DNA of 64,000 nucleotides from Chitinophagaceae bacterium (GTDB lineage Bacteria > Bacteroidota > Bacteroidia > Chitinophagales > Chitinophagaceae), in the NCBI GenBank assembly GCA_014879565.1, contig JACSRW010000044.1, positions 1 to 64,000 of the forward strand, in the 5' to 3' direction. Each line of letters begins with the position of its first letter. Within the stretch, counting starts at the first letter, position 1. Position numbers and translations under genes: made by a program. Shown here one piece after another: positions 44,344-52,945 of the stretch. Below the pieces are notes generated by a model. It was not told the DNA's origin and did not search any database. It saw only the letters and a list, made by a program, of their open reading frames with translations.

Positions 44344-46538
44344 TGCGGATGAAATACTTGCTGAAAAATGAACAGGTACACTTCATCACCCATACGGTGC
44401 TGAACAGTTATGCCATGCTTTTTTTCAGTAACCGGTCCGGCTTTGCCCTGCTGGTGATGCTGGTTTCTTTTTTTAATCCCTATACCGGGCTGGCGGGTCT
44501 TATGGCCACCCTGGTGGCTGCCGTTACCGCCTATTTTATGGGTTTTAGCCGGGAACAGGTAAAAAGCGGTTTGTATACCTACAGCGCATTGTTGCTGGGA
44601 CTGGGCATGGGCACTTTTTATGAATTCAGCGGTGGCTTCTGGCTCTTGCTGACCCTGGCGTCCATCCTGGCCTTATTACTTTCCGCCGCCCTGATTGCGC
44701 GGCTGGGAAAAAGTAATCTGCCGGCCTTATCCCTGGCATTTATTCTCTCCCTCTGGGTGGTCATCTTATCGGCCAGGGAGTTTGGCGCCATCGGACTGAC
44801 GGCCCGAAATATTTACTGGTTAAACGAAATGTATGCCACCGGGGGCAATGAGCTGATCCGGCTGGTGCAATGGACAGAGGAGTGGCCCATGCCGGCAGCG
44901 GTGTCAGGTTTTTTCCGTTCGGTCAGCGCCATTTTGTTCCAGAGCAATATCGCGGCAGGCATGCTGCTCAGCATTGCCCTCTTTCTTTTTTCCCGCATGG
45001 CCCTGAGCCTGATGATCGGGGGCTATGCCGTGGCCATCCTGTTTATCCGGCTGATGGATGGGTATGCAGGCAGTGTGAACTACTATAATCTCGGTACGAA
45101 CTTCATGCTGGTATCGGTGGCGCTCGGCGGTTTTTATATCATTCCCTCCGTACGTTCTTATTTGTGGTCACTGATTACCGTGCCGATTTCCTATATCCTG
45201 GTAATTGCTTTATGGAAGATCACCTATACCTGGGGATTACCTGTGTTTTCCCTTCCGTTCTGTATTACGGTGATTGTATTTATTTATGTGCTTCAGTTAC
45301 GGCAGGCCGGGGGCAAAATGGTGCTCACGCCGGTGCAGTATTACAGTCCGGAGGAAAACCTTTACCGCTATCTGAATAACCGGGACCGCGTATACAGCCA
45401 GTATTATTTCCGGCTGGCATTGCCTTTTATGGGAGAATGGACCGTTAGCCAGGGGTATGACGGAAAGATTACCCATAAGGGCGACTGGTCAAAAGCCCTT
45501 GACTTTGTCATAACCGATACGGAAGGAAAAACCTGGGGAGGCACCGGAACCCGGCCGGAAGATTTTTACTGCTATACTAAACCGGTGCTGAGTCCCGCCG
45601 ATGCCGTGGTGGAAGAAATACAGAACTGGGTGGATGATAATCCGGTAGGCGGAAACAATACGGCCCAGAACTGGGGAAATACCATTGTATTAAAACATGC
45701 GGAAGGGCTTTATACCAAACTCTCTCATCTTAAAAAAGGAAGCATTAAGGTCAATAAAGGGGATTATGTTAAAAAGGGCAGTCTGCTGGCTTATTGCGGT
45801 AATTCAGGCCGTTCTCCGGAACCCCACCTGCATTTCCAGGTGCAGGCCACCCCATATATTGACTCGCGTACTTTACCCTATCCGCTTGCCTTTTTTCTTA
45901 CAAGGGATCAAAGCGGCGCTGTTTCCTTCAACAGTTTCCGGGTTCCTTCAGAGAATGAAAGGGTCAGTAATCTGCAGACGGATCCCCTGTTGCTGCAGGC
46001 ATTTGATTTTAAACCGGGCTTCCGGATGAAGGTAAAAAGTGACAGACTGGAAGAGGAGTGGGAAGTGATGGTCAGTGTTTATAATGAAACCTATTTCTGG
46101 TGCCGCGAAAAAAACAGCTATGCCTATTTTGTGAATGATGGCCAGGTTTTCTTTTTCACCCAGTATTTCGGGAATACAAAATCGTTATTGTATACCTTTT
46201 ATTTATCAGCCTATAAGCTGGTACTCAGCAGTACTCCCGGCATACAGATAACGGATCATTATTCCCGGGATATAAAAGGGAATATATTTTTCCGCTGGGT
46301 GCAGGACCTGGTCGCTCCTTTTTATTTGCTCTCCAGGCTGCAGTTCCGAAGTATATGTATTCCGGGCGGAGAAGAAGAAGCCCCCGGCAGCCTGTTGTTC
46401 CGCACATCAGCTATACGGTGTCTTTCAGGAAAAGAAAAAAATATTCAGTCGGCCCAAATCCTGGTGCAGGGTGGAAAAATCCGCCTTTTCCGGGTGCAGA
46501 CCGCTCATCAGCAAACGGAGATTGTATGCGAATACTGA
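44343..46538 (+). CDS. urea-transporter-like channel fused to an M23 peptidase domain
   Basis: 731 residues. Residues ~15-310 are about ten hydrophobic helices typical of the urea-transporter family (FFSNRSGFALLVMLVSFFNP, GLYTYSALLLGLGMGTFYEF). A soluble M23 region follows at about 360-510 and keeps zinc ligands H378, D387, H495 and H497 (HKGDWSKALDF; HLHFQV). Canonical M23 has H-x3-D, but here the spacing is H-x8-D, so an insertion may alter activity. The last ~200 residues are beta-rich and unassigned. A channel and a peptidase or transferase in one chain suggests coupled export and cell-wall attachment of a small molecule. The fusion is confident, the role is not. Confidence 0.82.
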   Translation: MRMKYLLKNEQVHFITHTVLNSYAMLFFSNRSGFALLVMLVSFFNPYTGLAGLMATLVAAVTAYFMGFSREQVKSGLYTYSALLLGLGMGTFYEFSGGFWLLLTLASILALLLSAALIARLGKSNLPALSLAFILSLWVVILSAREFGAIGLTARNIYWLNEMYATGGNELIRLVQWTEEWPMPAAVSGFFRSVSAILFQSNIAAGMLLSIALFLFSRMALSLMIGGYAVAILFIRLMDGYAGSVNYYNLGTNFMLVSVALGGFYIIPSVRSYLWSLITVPISYILVIALWKITYTWGLPVFSLPFCITVIVFIYVLQLRQAGGKMVLTPVQYYSPEENLYRYLNNRDRVYSQYYFRLALPFMGEWTVSQGYDGKITHKGDWSKALDFVITDTEGKTWGGTGTRPEDFYCYTKPVLSPADAVVEEIQNWVDDNPVGGNNTAQNWGNTIVLKHAEGLYTKLSHLKKGSIKVNKGDYVKKGSLLAYCGNSGRSPEPHLHFQVQATPYIDSRTLPYPLAFFLTRDQSGAVSFNSFRVPSENERVSNLQTDPLLLQAFDFKPGFRMKVKSDRLEEEWEVMVSVYNETYFWCREKNSYAYFVNDGQVFFFTQYFGNTKSLLYTFYLSAYKLVLSSTPGIQITDHYSRDIKGNIFFRWVQDLVAPFYLLSRLQFRSICIPGGEEEAPGSLLFRTSAIRCLSGKEKNIQSAQILVQGGKIRLFRVQTAHQQTEIVCEY

Positions 46539-47698
46539 GTCTGCTTTTTCTCCTGCTGGCAGGCTTTGCCACAGGAATGCACGCCCAGCAACCTTTCAGT
46601 TACGGGCAAACGGACAGCAGCAGTTATGCCCTCTACCAGCAGGGTCGCTGGAAAGAGCTGCTGCAATTCGGCAAACAGGCTGTATCTGCCGGTCAGGATT
46701 TTCCTTTGCTGCGGATGCGGATGGGTTATGCCGCTTTTGTTACGGGCCGTTACAGTGAAGCCATCCGGCAATATGAAAAGGTACTGAAGGAAGACGCGCT
46801 GAATGAAACGGCCCATTATTTTATTTACTGGAGCCGGATCAACCTGGGTCAGTCAGTGGTGGCCATGGCCTCCCTGCCTTATACGCAGGCAGCGGATATA
46901 CCGGTAGCCCAAAGGAAAATCAGCGCGGTGGAGTCGGCGGAGGCGGAGTTCAGTTATAAGCAAAACAGTATTACCGATCGCGGCAACCCGTTTTATTTCC
47001 GGGCGGGACTGGGTCACCGTTTCAGTCACCGGGTACATATGGAACATGCCCTGGCCGTTTACCGGCAAACATTGAATGAACCGGGTTTAACCGCGGTAAA
47101 CAATAATGATGATATTTCCATCGGTCAGTTTGAATATTATAACCGGGTCAGGATCCAGCTTGACCGGCACTGGCAATTAAAGGGGGCCTGGCATTATGTG
47201 CGTACGCCGTTTAATAACTTCAGCTATAATAATCATCTGCTCCTCTTTGGCATAAAATATCACGGCGCGTATGCCAGTCTGCAGGCAGATCTGGTACTGG
47301 GCCGGATTACGGACAGCAGCAGCCGCCAGTTTAACCTGGAGTGGCAGTGGTTTCCGCTGGGTAATATGAAAGTGTACAGTTTTTCAACAGCCATGCTGCG
47401 CAACCGGCAAACAACGGATTTTCATTACCGGCAGGTACTGGGATTTCAGGTGTATAAAAACACCTGGCTGGAAGGGAATATCACCACGGGTCCCTTCCGG
47501 AATCTGGCAGAAAACGACGCGCTGTATCTGTATAATGCCATTGATCCGAACAAGGTGAAAGCGGGGGCTGCCCTGTATTTCTTAGTCGGCAAAACCAGGT
47601 TGCAGATCGGGTATACCTATGAGCAGCGGGAGCGTTTTGCCACCAAACAATTATTTCAGCAACATTCAATCAACGGAGGATTATCATGGACACTCTGA
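46526..47698 (+). CDS. TPR plus outer-membrane beta-barrel protein (YaiO-like)
   Basis: 390 residues from MRILSLLFLLLAGFATGMHA (signal peptide). An ATG at 46355 lies deep in the preceding gene and was rejected. One or two TPR-like repeats (about 30-125: ALYQQGRWKELLQFGKQAV, RYSEAIRQYEKVLKEDALNE) come before a C-terminal barrel of alternating strands ending in Trp-Thr-Leu (INGGLSWTL). It overlaps the fusion gene by 13 bp and the next by 13 bp, so it is translationally coupled to both. It probably forms the outer-membrane part of the same pathway. Confidence 0.78.
   Translation: MRILSLLFLLLAGFATGMHAQQPFSYGQTDSSSYALYQQGRWKELLQFGKQAVSAGQDFPLLRMRMGYAAFVTGRYSEAIRQYEKVLKEDALNETAHYFIYWSRINLGQSVVAMASLPYTQAADIPVAQRKISAVESAEAEFSYKQNSITDRGNPFYFRAGLGHRFSHRVHMEHALAVYRQTLNEPGLTAVNNNDDISIGQFEYYNRVRIQLDRHWQLKGAWHYVRTPFNNFSYNNHLLLFGIKYHGAYASLQADLVLGRITDSSSRQFNLEWQWFPLGNMKVYSFSTAMLRNRQTTDFHYRQVLGFQVYKNTWLEGNITTGPFRNLAENDALYLYNAIDPNKVKAGAALYFLVGKTRLQIGYTYEQRERFATKQLFQQHSINGGLSWTL
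47675..47679 (+). promoter_or_regulatory. strong Shine-Dalgarno before the last cluster gene
   Basis: GGAGG six nt before the ATG at 47686. Such purine-rich sites are uncommon in Bacteroidota, so it supports that start inside the overlap. Confidence 0.5.
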
Positions 47699-48306
47699 AA
47701 AAACTAAGCGGGTTGGCCGTACTGGTACTGGCCACCTTTATTGTATCTGCCCAGCAGGAAGCGAAATGGCAGGCTGCATTTACCGAAAGTTATACGCAGG
47801 AAACCGGCAAACAGTATGCGGCGGCAGTTGCCACCCTGAAAGCGGTGTATGACGAAAAGAGTTATGAACTCAACCTGCGTCTGGGCTGGCTCTGTTACCT
47901 GAACAAGGATTATCCCGCCTCACAGGGGTATTACCAGAAAGCGGTAGGCTTAAAACCCTATGCACTGGAGGCGCGCTTCGGACTGGTATATCCGCTGGCC
48001 GCCCTGCAAATGACGGATAAGACCCTGCTGGTATACGAGGAAATTCTGAAGATAGACCCGCAGAACAGCAAGGCGAATTACTGGACCGGTGTGATCTGGT
48101 ATAACCGGAAAAAGTATGAGCAGGCTGCCCGTTATTTTGAAAAGGTGATTAATCTTTACCCCTTCGATTATGATGGCAATCATATGCTGGCCTGGACTTA
48201 TCTCAGCATGGGCCGGAGCAATGATGCGAAAATTCTGTTTGGCAAAGCCCTGCTTGCCCGGCCGGGAGATGCTTCCTGTCTGGAGGGGATGAAACTGATA
48301 CGCTGA
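47686..48306 (+). CDS. secreted TPR-repeat protein
   Basis: 206 residues with a signal peptide (MDTLKKLSGLAVLVLATFIVSAQ). It is made of about five TPR units, for example PASQGYYQKAVGLKPYALEA, KTLLVYEEILKIDPQNSKAN and QAARYFEKVINLYPFDYDGN. TPR proteins scaffold complexes; here it overlaps the TPR/barrel gene by 13 bp and is probably its periplasmic partner. It is the last gene of the cluster. The next gene runs the other way. Confidence 0.85.
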   Translation: MDTLKKLSGLAVLVLATFIVSAQQEAKWQAAFTESYTQETGKQYAAAVATLKAVYDEKSYELNLRLGWLCYLNKDYPASQGYYQKAVGLKPYALEARFGLVYPLAALQMTDKTLLVYEEILKIDPQNSKANYWTGVIWYNRKKYEQAARYFEKVINLYPFDYDGNHMLAWTYLSMGRSNDAKILFGKALLARPGDASCLEGMKLIR

Positions 48307-48397
48307 TTCAACAGGGTTGTTCCCGTTTTTCCTGCAGCTCAGGAGGAAAAGACCGGAAATACTCTTCTGCGGCCCTTACCTTTTTCATGAAGCTGGT

Positions 48398-48766
48398 TTA
48401 TGCGTAACATTTTTTCCAGCAATAATAGGAGCCGGCACCCAGCACAACAGGCAATAAAATAAACAGCATACCCGGATCAAAGGACTGCTGTAACATATAC
48501 ACGGAATAAACAGCCCCGGCCAGGTCAAAGAAAAGGCCGGCATAAGCCCATTCTTTTATTGTACGCAGACCGGGAATCAGCAAGACAAGCGCCCCGGCGA
48601 TTTTGGCGACGCTGATAAAACGGATAAAATAGACCGGGTAACCCAGTGCATCATGAAGGAACTGAAGGGTCTGGCCTTTGGGGTTTATTCCCGGTACGGA
48701 AGACCAGATCATAAATCCCGCAAAGAGCAAGGTCAGTATCCAGTAAAGGATTTTTATTTTCTTCAT
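48398..48766 (-). CDS. DoxX family membrane protein
   Basis: 122 residues with four hydrophobic helices (YWILTLLFAGFMIWSS; FIRFISVAKIAGALVLLIPG; EWAYAGLFFDLAGAVYSVYM; GMLFILLPVVLGAGSYYCW). The FVKIAGALVLLIPGLRTIKEWAYAG-type pattern is typical of DoxX-like proteins. Role in redox or small-molecule handling is unclear. It follows a VOC gene, which lies 6 bp upstream, and the two may be co-transcribed. Confidence 0.82.
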   Translation of the reverse strand: MKKIKILYWILTLLFAGFMIWSSVPGINPKGQTLQFLHDALGYPVYFIRFISVAKIAGALVLLIPGLRTIKEWAYAGLFFDLAGAVYSVYMLQQSFDPGMLFILLPVVLGAGSYYCWKKCYA

Positions 48767-48771
48767 ACTGC

Positions 48772-49206
48772 TTATTTATTGGCGCAATTTACCATCCAGT
48801 TTACTCCGTATTTATCCGTACAGCTGCCGAAATAGGCGCCCCAGAAAGTATCCTGGATCGGCATCGTGATCTGCCCGCCGGCGGAAAGCGCGTGAAAAAG
48901 ACGGGCTGCTTCTTCCCGGGTATCCGGCTCCAGATTAATATGAATATTATTACCGGTCTTTACGGTGAAACCCATGGTTTCCGGGGCATCTGTACCCATC
49001 AGGATATGTCCGCCGGTAATAGGCAGTTCAATATGCATGACCAGGTTTTTATCTGATTCGGGCGTAGGCGGTATTCCTTCCATCGGGGGCATATCCCCGA
49101 AACGGGCGATATGACTGGTGAATTCGGAGTTAAAAACAGCTTTGTAGAAAGTAAACGCTTCCTCGGTCTGCCGGGGAAAATTGAGATAGGTTGATACGCG
49201 GGCCAT
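48772..49206 (-). CDS. VOC-family (glyoxalase-like / PhnB-type) protein
   Basis: 144 residues. The opening STYLNFPRQTEEAFTFYKAVFNSEF and the closing DTFWGAYFGSCTDKYGVNWMVN are typical of PhnB-like VOC proteins. Potential metal ligands include H60-type residues in VMHIELP and E in HINLEP, but I cannot fix the site. Function is unassigned; many members bind or detoxify small molecules. The ATG at 49206 is directly preceded by the SRPBCC gene 3' region. Confidence 0.85.
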   Translation of the reverse strand: MARVSTYLNFPRQTEEAFTFYKAVFNSEFTSHIARFGDMPPMEGIPPTPESDKNLVMHIELPITGGHILMGTDAPETMGFTVKTGNNIHINLEPDTREEAARLFHALSAGGQITMPIQDTFWGAYFGSCTDKYGVNWMVNCANK

Positions 49207-49215
49207 AATATGAAG

Positions 49216-49250
49216 GTTTAGAGGTTGAGAGGTTGAGGGGTTGAGAGGTA
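49216..49250. repeat. TTGAGAGG stutter at the SRPBCC gene end
   Basis: Imperfect tandem copies of GGTTGAGA/GGTTGAGG. It encodes the last residues and stop of the SRPBCC gene on the minus strand. Confidence 0.7.
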
Positions 49251-49667
49251 TAGGGATTCGGTGTACTCCTTAAAACTGTTGAGGATGGATTGCCAGCCCT
49301 GTTGCTGCAGTTCGGGGCTGTGAATATTTTCCGCTTCAAATTTTTCTTCTACTATGGTGTGGCCTTCTTCCTGGCGGAATTTCAGTTCTACCTTACGTCC
49401 GTCTGCAATGGTATACCGGATCAGCACGGGCTTATCCACTTCATTGTATTCTCCTTCAAAGTCGAATGAAGCGCTGCCGTCTTTTGCCGCCATTGTCCAG
49501 GAAAAATGGCCCCCCGGCCGTATATCATTACTTGCTTTGGGGCAATGCCAGTCCGGGCTGGCCTGGTTCCATTGGGTAATGTGTGAAGGATCGGTAAAGG
49601 CGGTCCAGACCGTTTCGGCCGGTGCCTGTATAAGCACCGACACATGGAGTGTGGTTTTTGTTTCCAT
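49218..49667 (-). CDS. SRPBCC / AHSA1-like protein
   Basis: 149 residues from METKTTLHVSVLIQAPAETV; a TTG two codons earlier is not needed. AHSA1-type motifs are APAETVWTAFTDPSHITQWN, DIRPGGHFSWTM and the closing QQGWQSILNSFKEY. The last residues (LYLSTPQPLNL) are encoded by a TTGAGAGG stutter repeat, so the C-terminus and stop have probably been replaced by repeat sequence. It is the first of three leftward genes (SRPBCC, VOC, DoxX), which may be one operon. No ligand can be named. Confidence 0.85.
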   Translation of the reverse strand: METKTTLHVSVLIQAPAETVWTAFTDPSHITQWNQASPDWHCPKASNDIRPGGHFSWTMAAKDGSASFDFEGEYNEVDKPVLIRYTIADGRKVELKFRQEEGHTIVEEKFEAENIHSPELQQQGWQSILNSFKEYTESLYLSTPQPLNL

Positions 49668-49785
49668 CTTCAAGATTGGGTTACCAAGCTACAAAAACAA
49701 TGGCAGATCCGGCAGCTATTTATGGCAGGGACGACGGGAATTTGATTAAGGTGCCCGAAAGGCGGACAAACGGAACCTCCGGCTG

Positions 49786-50292
49786 TTAAAAGCTATAGCC
49801 GGCTCCCAGGTTAATACCCGGATACACTTTACCATCCATCCGCCAGAAATTATCCGAAGCCGGATCCAGGTAAATAATGGGAGCAAGGATAGCTTTGAAG
49901 AAAAACCCCCCGGCCGGCGGCTGATAGCGGTAACCGGCTCCGGGTATCAGGTAAAGTTTTTTATCGGCGATATTACCGGCGGAAAAAAGCTTTTGATATT
50001 TTTCCACCAGGGGTACAACGGTGATGCCCAATTCAACATGGTGCTGGTCCGGCCCTTTGATAAAATTTATTCCCAGCGGCAGGGCCATAGTATTTCCGAA
50101 TACGGAAAAGCCGAGGCGAAAGCTGTTGCTGAATACCCGGCCGGTCCGGAAAATCCGGTCATAATTTACGGAGTAATAGGCGCCATGACTGCTTCCGTCA
50201 ATATAGAAAGTATTACGGGTGGTCGGTACTTGCTGGGCCGGGCTGATATGAGCGGTTAGCAGCAACAGGAGCAGGAATAACAGTTTTTTCAC
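49786..50292 (-). CDS. secreted beta-rich protein of unknown function
   Basis: 168 residues with a GTG start (VKKLLFLLLLLLTAHISPAQ, signal peptide). The mature part alternates short strands (FYIDGSSHGAYYSVNYDRIF, RTGRVFSNSFRLGFSVFG, PGAGYRYQ) and ends LGAGYSF, an aromatic terminus typical of outer-membrane barrels. A small eight-stranded barrel is likely; function is unknown. TATTTTCA on the minus strand (50310-50317) lies 17 nt before the GTG and supports this start. Confidence 0.75.
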   Translation of the reverse strand: MKKLLFLLLLLLTAHISPAQQVPTTRNTFYIDGSSHGAYYSVNYDRIFRTGRVFSNSFRLGFSVFGNTMALPLGINFIKGPDQHHVELGITVVPLVEKYQKLFSAGNIADKKLYLIPGAGYRYQPPAGGFFFKAILAPIIYLDPASDNFWRMDGKVYPGINLGAGYSF

Positions 50293-50309
50293 TCGGGTTA
50301 TTTAAGGGC

Positions 50310-50317
50310 TGAAAATA
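50310..50317 (-). promoter_or_regulatory. candidate -7 element of the small barrel gene
   Basis: TATTTTCA on the minus strand, 17 nt before the GTG at 50292. Confidence 0.35.
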
Positions 50318-50343
50318 ATATTTTCCGGTACAAATACCCGTCC

Positions 50344-51417
50344 TTATTTGCGGATGGCCACTTTGAAACGTAAGACACGGCGGTAATCAAACAGAATGTC
50401 CAGGTAGTAGAGGCTGTTTTCCGGAATGATATAATCAAACTCGTAACAGTTCTCTTTTTGTCTAAAGGGAACATACCGTTGTCTTTTGAGCGCAAAACTG
50501 TCTTTCACCCATATTTTTTTCCGCCGGCTTACCTGTTCGGTGGTCCATACATCCGGGTTCCGGAATATATTGGAGTTTACCTGCAGTTTTTCAATCCGGC
50601 CGTTATATTCAAAACGAAAATGGATGGTATCACCCTTTTGGCCGGTGATGATGCCCGACTGCGGGGCATGCAGGCGGATTTTGCTGAGCACGGCCGGATC
50701 ATAATACGGGTTGGCGGCAAACTGTTCTTTGGTGAAGCCCGGTTTGAGTACCCAGCGGGTATACTGGGGAAAATGATTACGTGAAAACTCTTCTGAGGGG
50801 GTCAGGAAATAGTAGTCATTGAATTTTTTTACAAAGCCATTCAGTTTGCCGCTGTTTTCATCTTCTGTGCAGGTACCGGCCGCCCAGGTGGCATCCAGCA
50901 GGTGCCAGCTGGTATCGAGCCATACGGCATTCCAGGCATGATCTATCCGGCCGGCTTGTCCGATCTGGTGAGGTTTGGTTTTGGTATAACCGTTGATGGT
51001 GGCGGCTTCAATTCCGGCGATATCACACATACGTGTAAAGAGCCGGGCATACCCGTCGCAGAGTGCTTTCCGGCGGCGAAGAATATTATTCAGGTATTTT
51101 TTTTCCCAGGCGGCCAGCAGGGCATCACAGTCCTGGCCCGAGCGGCATTCTGGTATTTTGAGTTCTTCTTCTTTATTAAAAGCTTTCCAGTCGTAGGCGA
51201 TATGATCGGTGATCCAGACAAAGATGGAGCGTACCCTAGAGAGATTATCCCGGTATGGGCTGGTGAGTTCCGAAACCAGTTGGTAGAGATCTATATCCAC
51301 GCCGACGGACCGTGCATGGGCATCAACGGCCGATAAGTCGGGCAACCGGGACTGGCAGGGTGCTTCTGCCCATCCTCCGGCCAGTATAAGGACCATATAA
51401 AGCAAACGTTTCCTCAT
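50344..51417 (-). CDS. transglutaminase-domain secreted protein
   Basis: 357 residues with a signal peptide (MRKRLLYMVLILAGGWAEAP). The transglutaminase-like domain covers about 60-180 with the catalytic triad C120 (RRKALCDGYARLF), H160 (GRIDHAWNAVW) and D175 (HLLDATWAAG). The C-terminal ~170 residues are beta-rich and unassigned. Family members are cysteine proteases, or less often amide-forming enzymes, and this one acts outside the cytoplasm. No partner gene is obvious. Confidence 0.88.
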   Translation of the reverse strand: MRKRLLYMVLILAGGWAEAPCQSRLPDLSAVDAHARSVGVDIDLYQLVSELTSPYRDNLSRVRSIFVWITDHIAYDWKAFNKEEELKIPECRSGQDCDALLAAWEKKYLNNILRRRKALCDGYARLFTRMCDIAGIEAATINGYTKTKPHQIGQAGRIDHAWNAVWLDTSWHLLDATWAAGTCTEDENSGKLNGFVKKFNDYYFLTPSEEFSRNHFPQYTRWVLKPGFTKEQFAANPYYDPAVLSKIRLHAPQSGIITGQKGDTIHFRFEYNGRIEKLQVNSNIFRNPDVWTTEQVSRRKKIWVKDSFALKRQRYVPFRQKENCYEFDYIIPENSLYYLDILFDYRRVLRFKVAIRK

Positions 51418-51484
51418 AGGCGGGTTCGGACAGGTAAGATAAGGAATTGGGGGGAGGGATGCAAGTCAGTACAGCGGCGCCTGC

Positions 51485-52795
51485 TTATGGCTGGTTCAGC
51501 GGCAAATTGATAAGAAAGCGGGTTCCCTTATCTTTTTCTGACTGAATACTGAATTCGGCGCTCAGTTTTTGGAGTATTTCCTTGCAGATATACAGACCGA
51601 GCCCGGTGCCCTGGGCGCTGTTGGTGCCCCGGTAAAACATATCAAATACACTGGCCTGGCTTTCTTTGGGAATTCCTTCCCCGTTATCTGTTATCTGCAG
51701 GTGCAGGACGCCGTTTTTATGTTCTGCTTTAATATGTACAAAGGGATCGGAAATATCTCTTTTCCGGTATTTGGCGGCATTGCCAATAATATTCCTTAAT
51801 ACCGTAGAAAGCCTTCCTTTATCGCTGAATATAACCAGGTCTCCCTGGTATTCTTCAATGAAGCGGATCTCACCCCGCGCTTCCAGATCGAGTGGCTGAA
51901 TCGTTTCTTTAATGAGCAGGCGGAGATCAAATTCCTCTTTTTGCAAGCCGGTTCTTGAGTTTCGGGAATAAGCCAGAATTTCCCGGATAATGGTGTCTAG
52001 TTTGTCAATGCTCTCCCCGGCCAGTTGCAGGTAACGTTCCTGTTCCGCCGCGTTTTCTTTTTTCCTGACGGCGAGGTCCAGCATTCCCCTGGTCAGTAAT
52101 AACGGAGAGCGCAGGTCATGAGAGACAGAATAGACAAAATTATCCAGTTCCCGGTTGGCTTTCAGGAGGCTTTCGTCCATTCGTTTACTCAGTAAAAGGA
52201 TATAGAGCACTTCGGCGAAACAGGCCACACCGGCCCCGATCATATTAAACTGTATATCCGGACTTTGTGATCCGGTGGTTAAAACCGGATGTTCGCTGGT
52301 GTAATGCATATCCGTAAACAACAGGACCGACATTAATAATAAAACCAGGGAGCCCAACAAATACCCGATTTTTTTCTCACTCCCCTGAAAGGCGATCAGA
52401 CAAGCAATACTGACCGGGATAAAAAAGGCCACTACGCTGTCGTTGGTATGTACCGTAGTTTCTTCATAGGAAAAAAAGAAAGAAAGTGCAATAGTGGCAC
52501 TAAACTGCAATACATTGAAAATTTTTGACAGCAGAATTTTGCCTGCACGCATCAGCAATAAAGCGATTACCGACCCTATAAAACCATTAAAAGTCAGCAT
52601 CGCCGGTAAAGGGGAATCGTATTGCAGCAGGTTGGTAATGGAGTACAAAAGCGCCATTATCCCGCCGATGGTAATCAGTCCGTAGTGAATTAGGTTGCCT
52701 TTACTGACCAGCACGCTGTCGCTGCTCAGTTGGCCATTGACAAAATGGGCCTCAACATCCAGGAGTTTCCGGATATGGTTTCGTAAGAATTGCAT
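51485..52795 (-). CDS. orphan membrane histidine kinase
   Basis: 436 residues from MQFLRNHIRKLLDVEAHFV; a TTG four codons earlier is not needed. Six membrane helices (about 35-205) form a 7TM-like N-terminal sensor. HisKA has VYSVSHDLRSPLLLTRGM near residue 228. The ATPase has NIIGNAAKYRK, ITDNGEGIP, FDMFYRG and GTGLGLYICKEI. No response regulator is adjacent, so it is orphan and its partner must lie elsewhere. Confidence 0.92.
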   Translation of the reverse strand: MQFLRNHIRKLLDVEAHFVNGQLSSDSVLVSKGNLIHYGLITIGGIMALLYSITNLLQYDSPLPAMLTFNGFIGSVIALLLMRAGKILLSKIFNVLQFSATIALSFFFSYEETTVHTNDSVVAFFIPVSIACLIAFQGSEKKIGYLLGSLVLLLMSVLLFTDMHYTSEHPVLTTGSQSPDIQFNMIGAGVACFAEVLYILLLSKRMDESLLKANRELDNFVYSVSHDLRSPLLLTRGMLDLAVRKKENAAEQERYLQLAGESIDKLDTIIREILAYSRNSRTGLQKEEFDLRLLIKETIQPLDLEARGEIRFIEEYQGDLVIFSDKGRLSTVLRNIIGNAAKYRKRDISDPFVHIKAEHKNGVLHLQITDNGEGIPKESQASVFDMFYRGTNSAQGTGLGLYICKEILQKLSAEFSIQSEKDKGTRFLINLPLNQP

Positions 52796-52945
52796 GCAGT
52801 TCCGCAAATGTACTGAGCAGTATTACCGCAGGCAGATAAATAAAACAGAATTCAGGCTTTCGGTTTAGCGGGGGATACGTATAGGCACTTAGATTTTGTA
52901 AATGCCGGATCAATTTTTTTATAAGGTTTTTTCAAAAGAATAATC

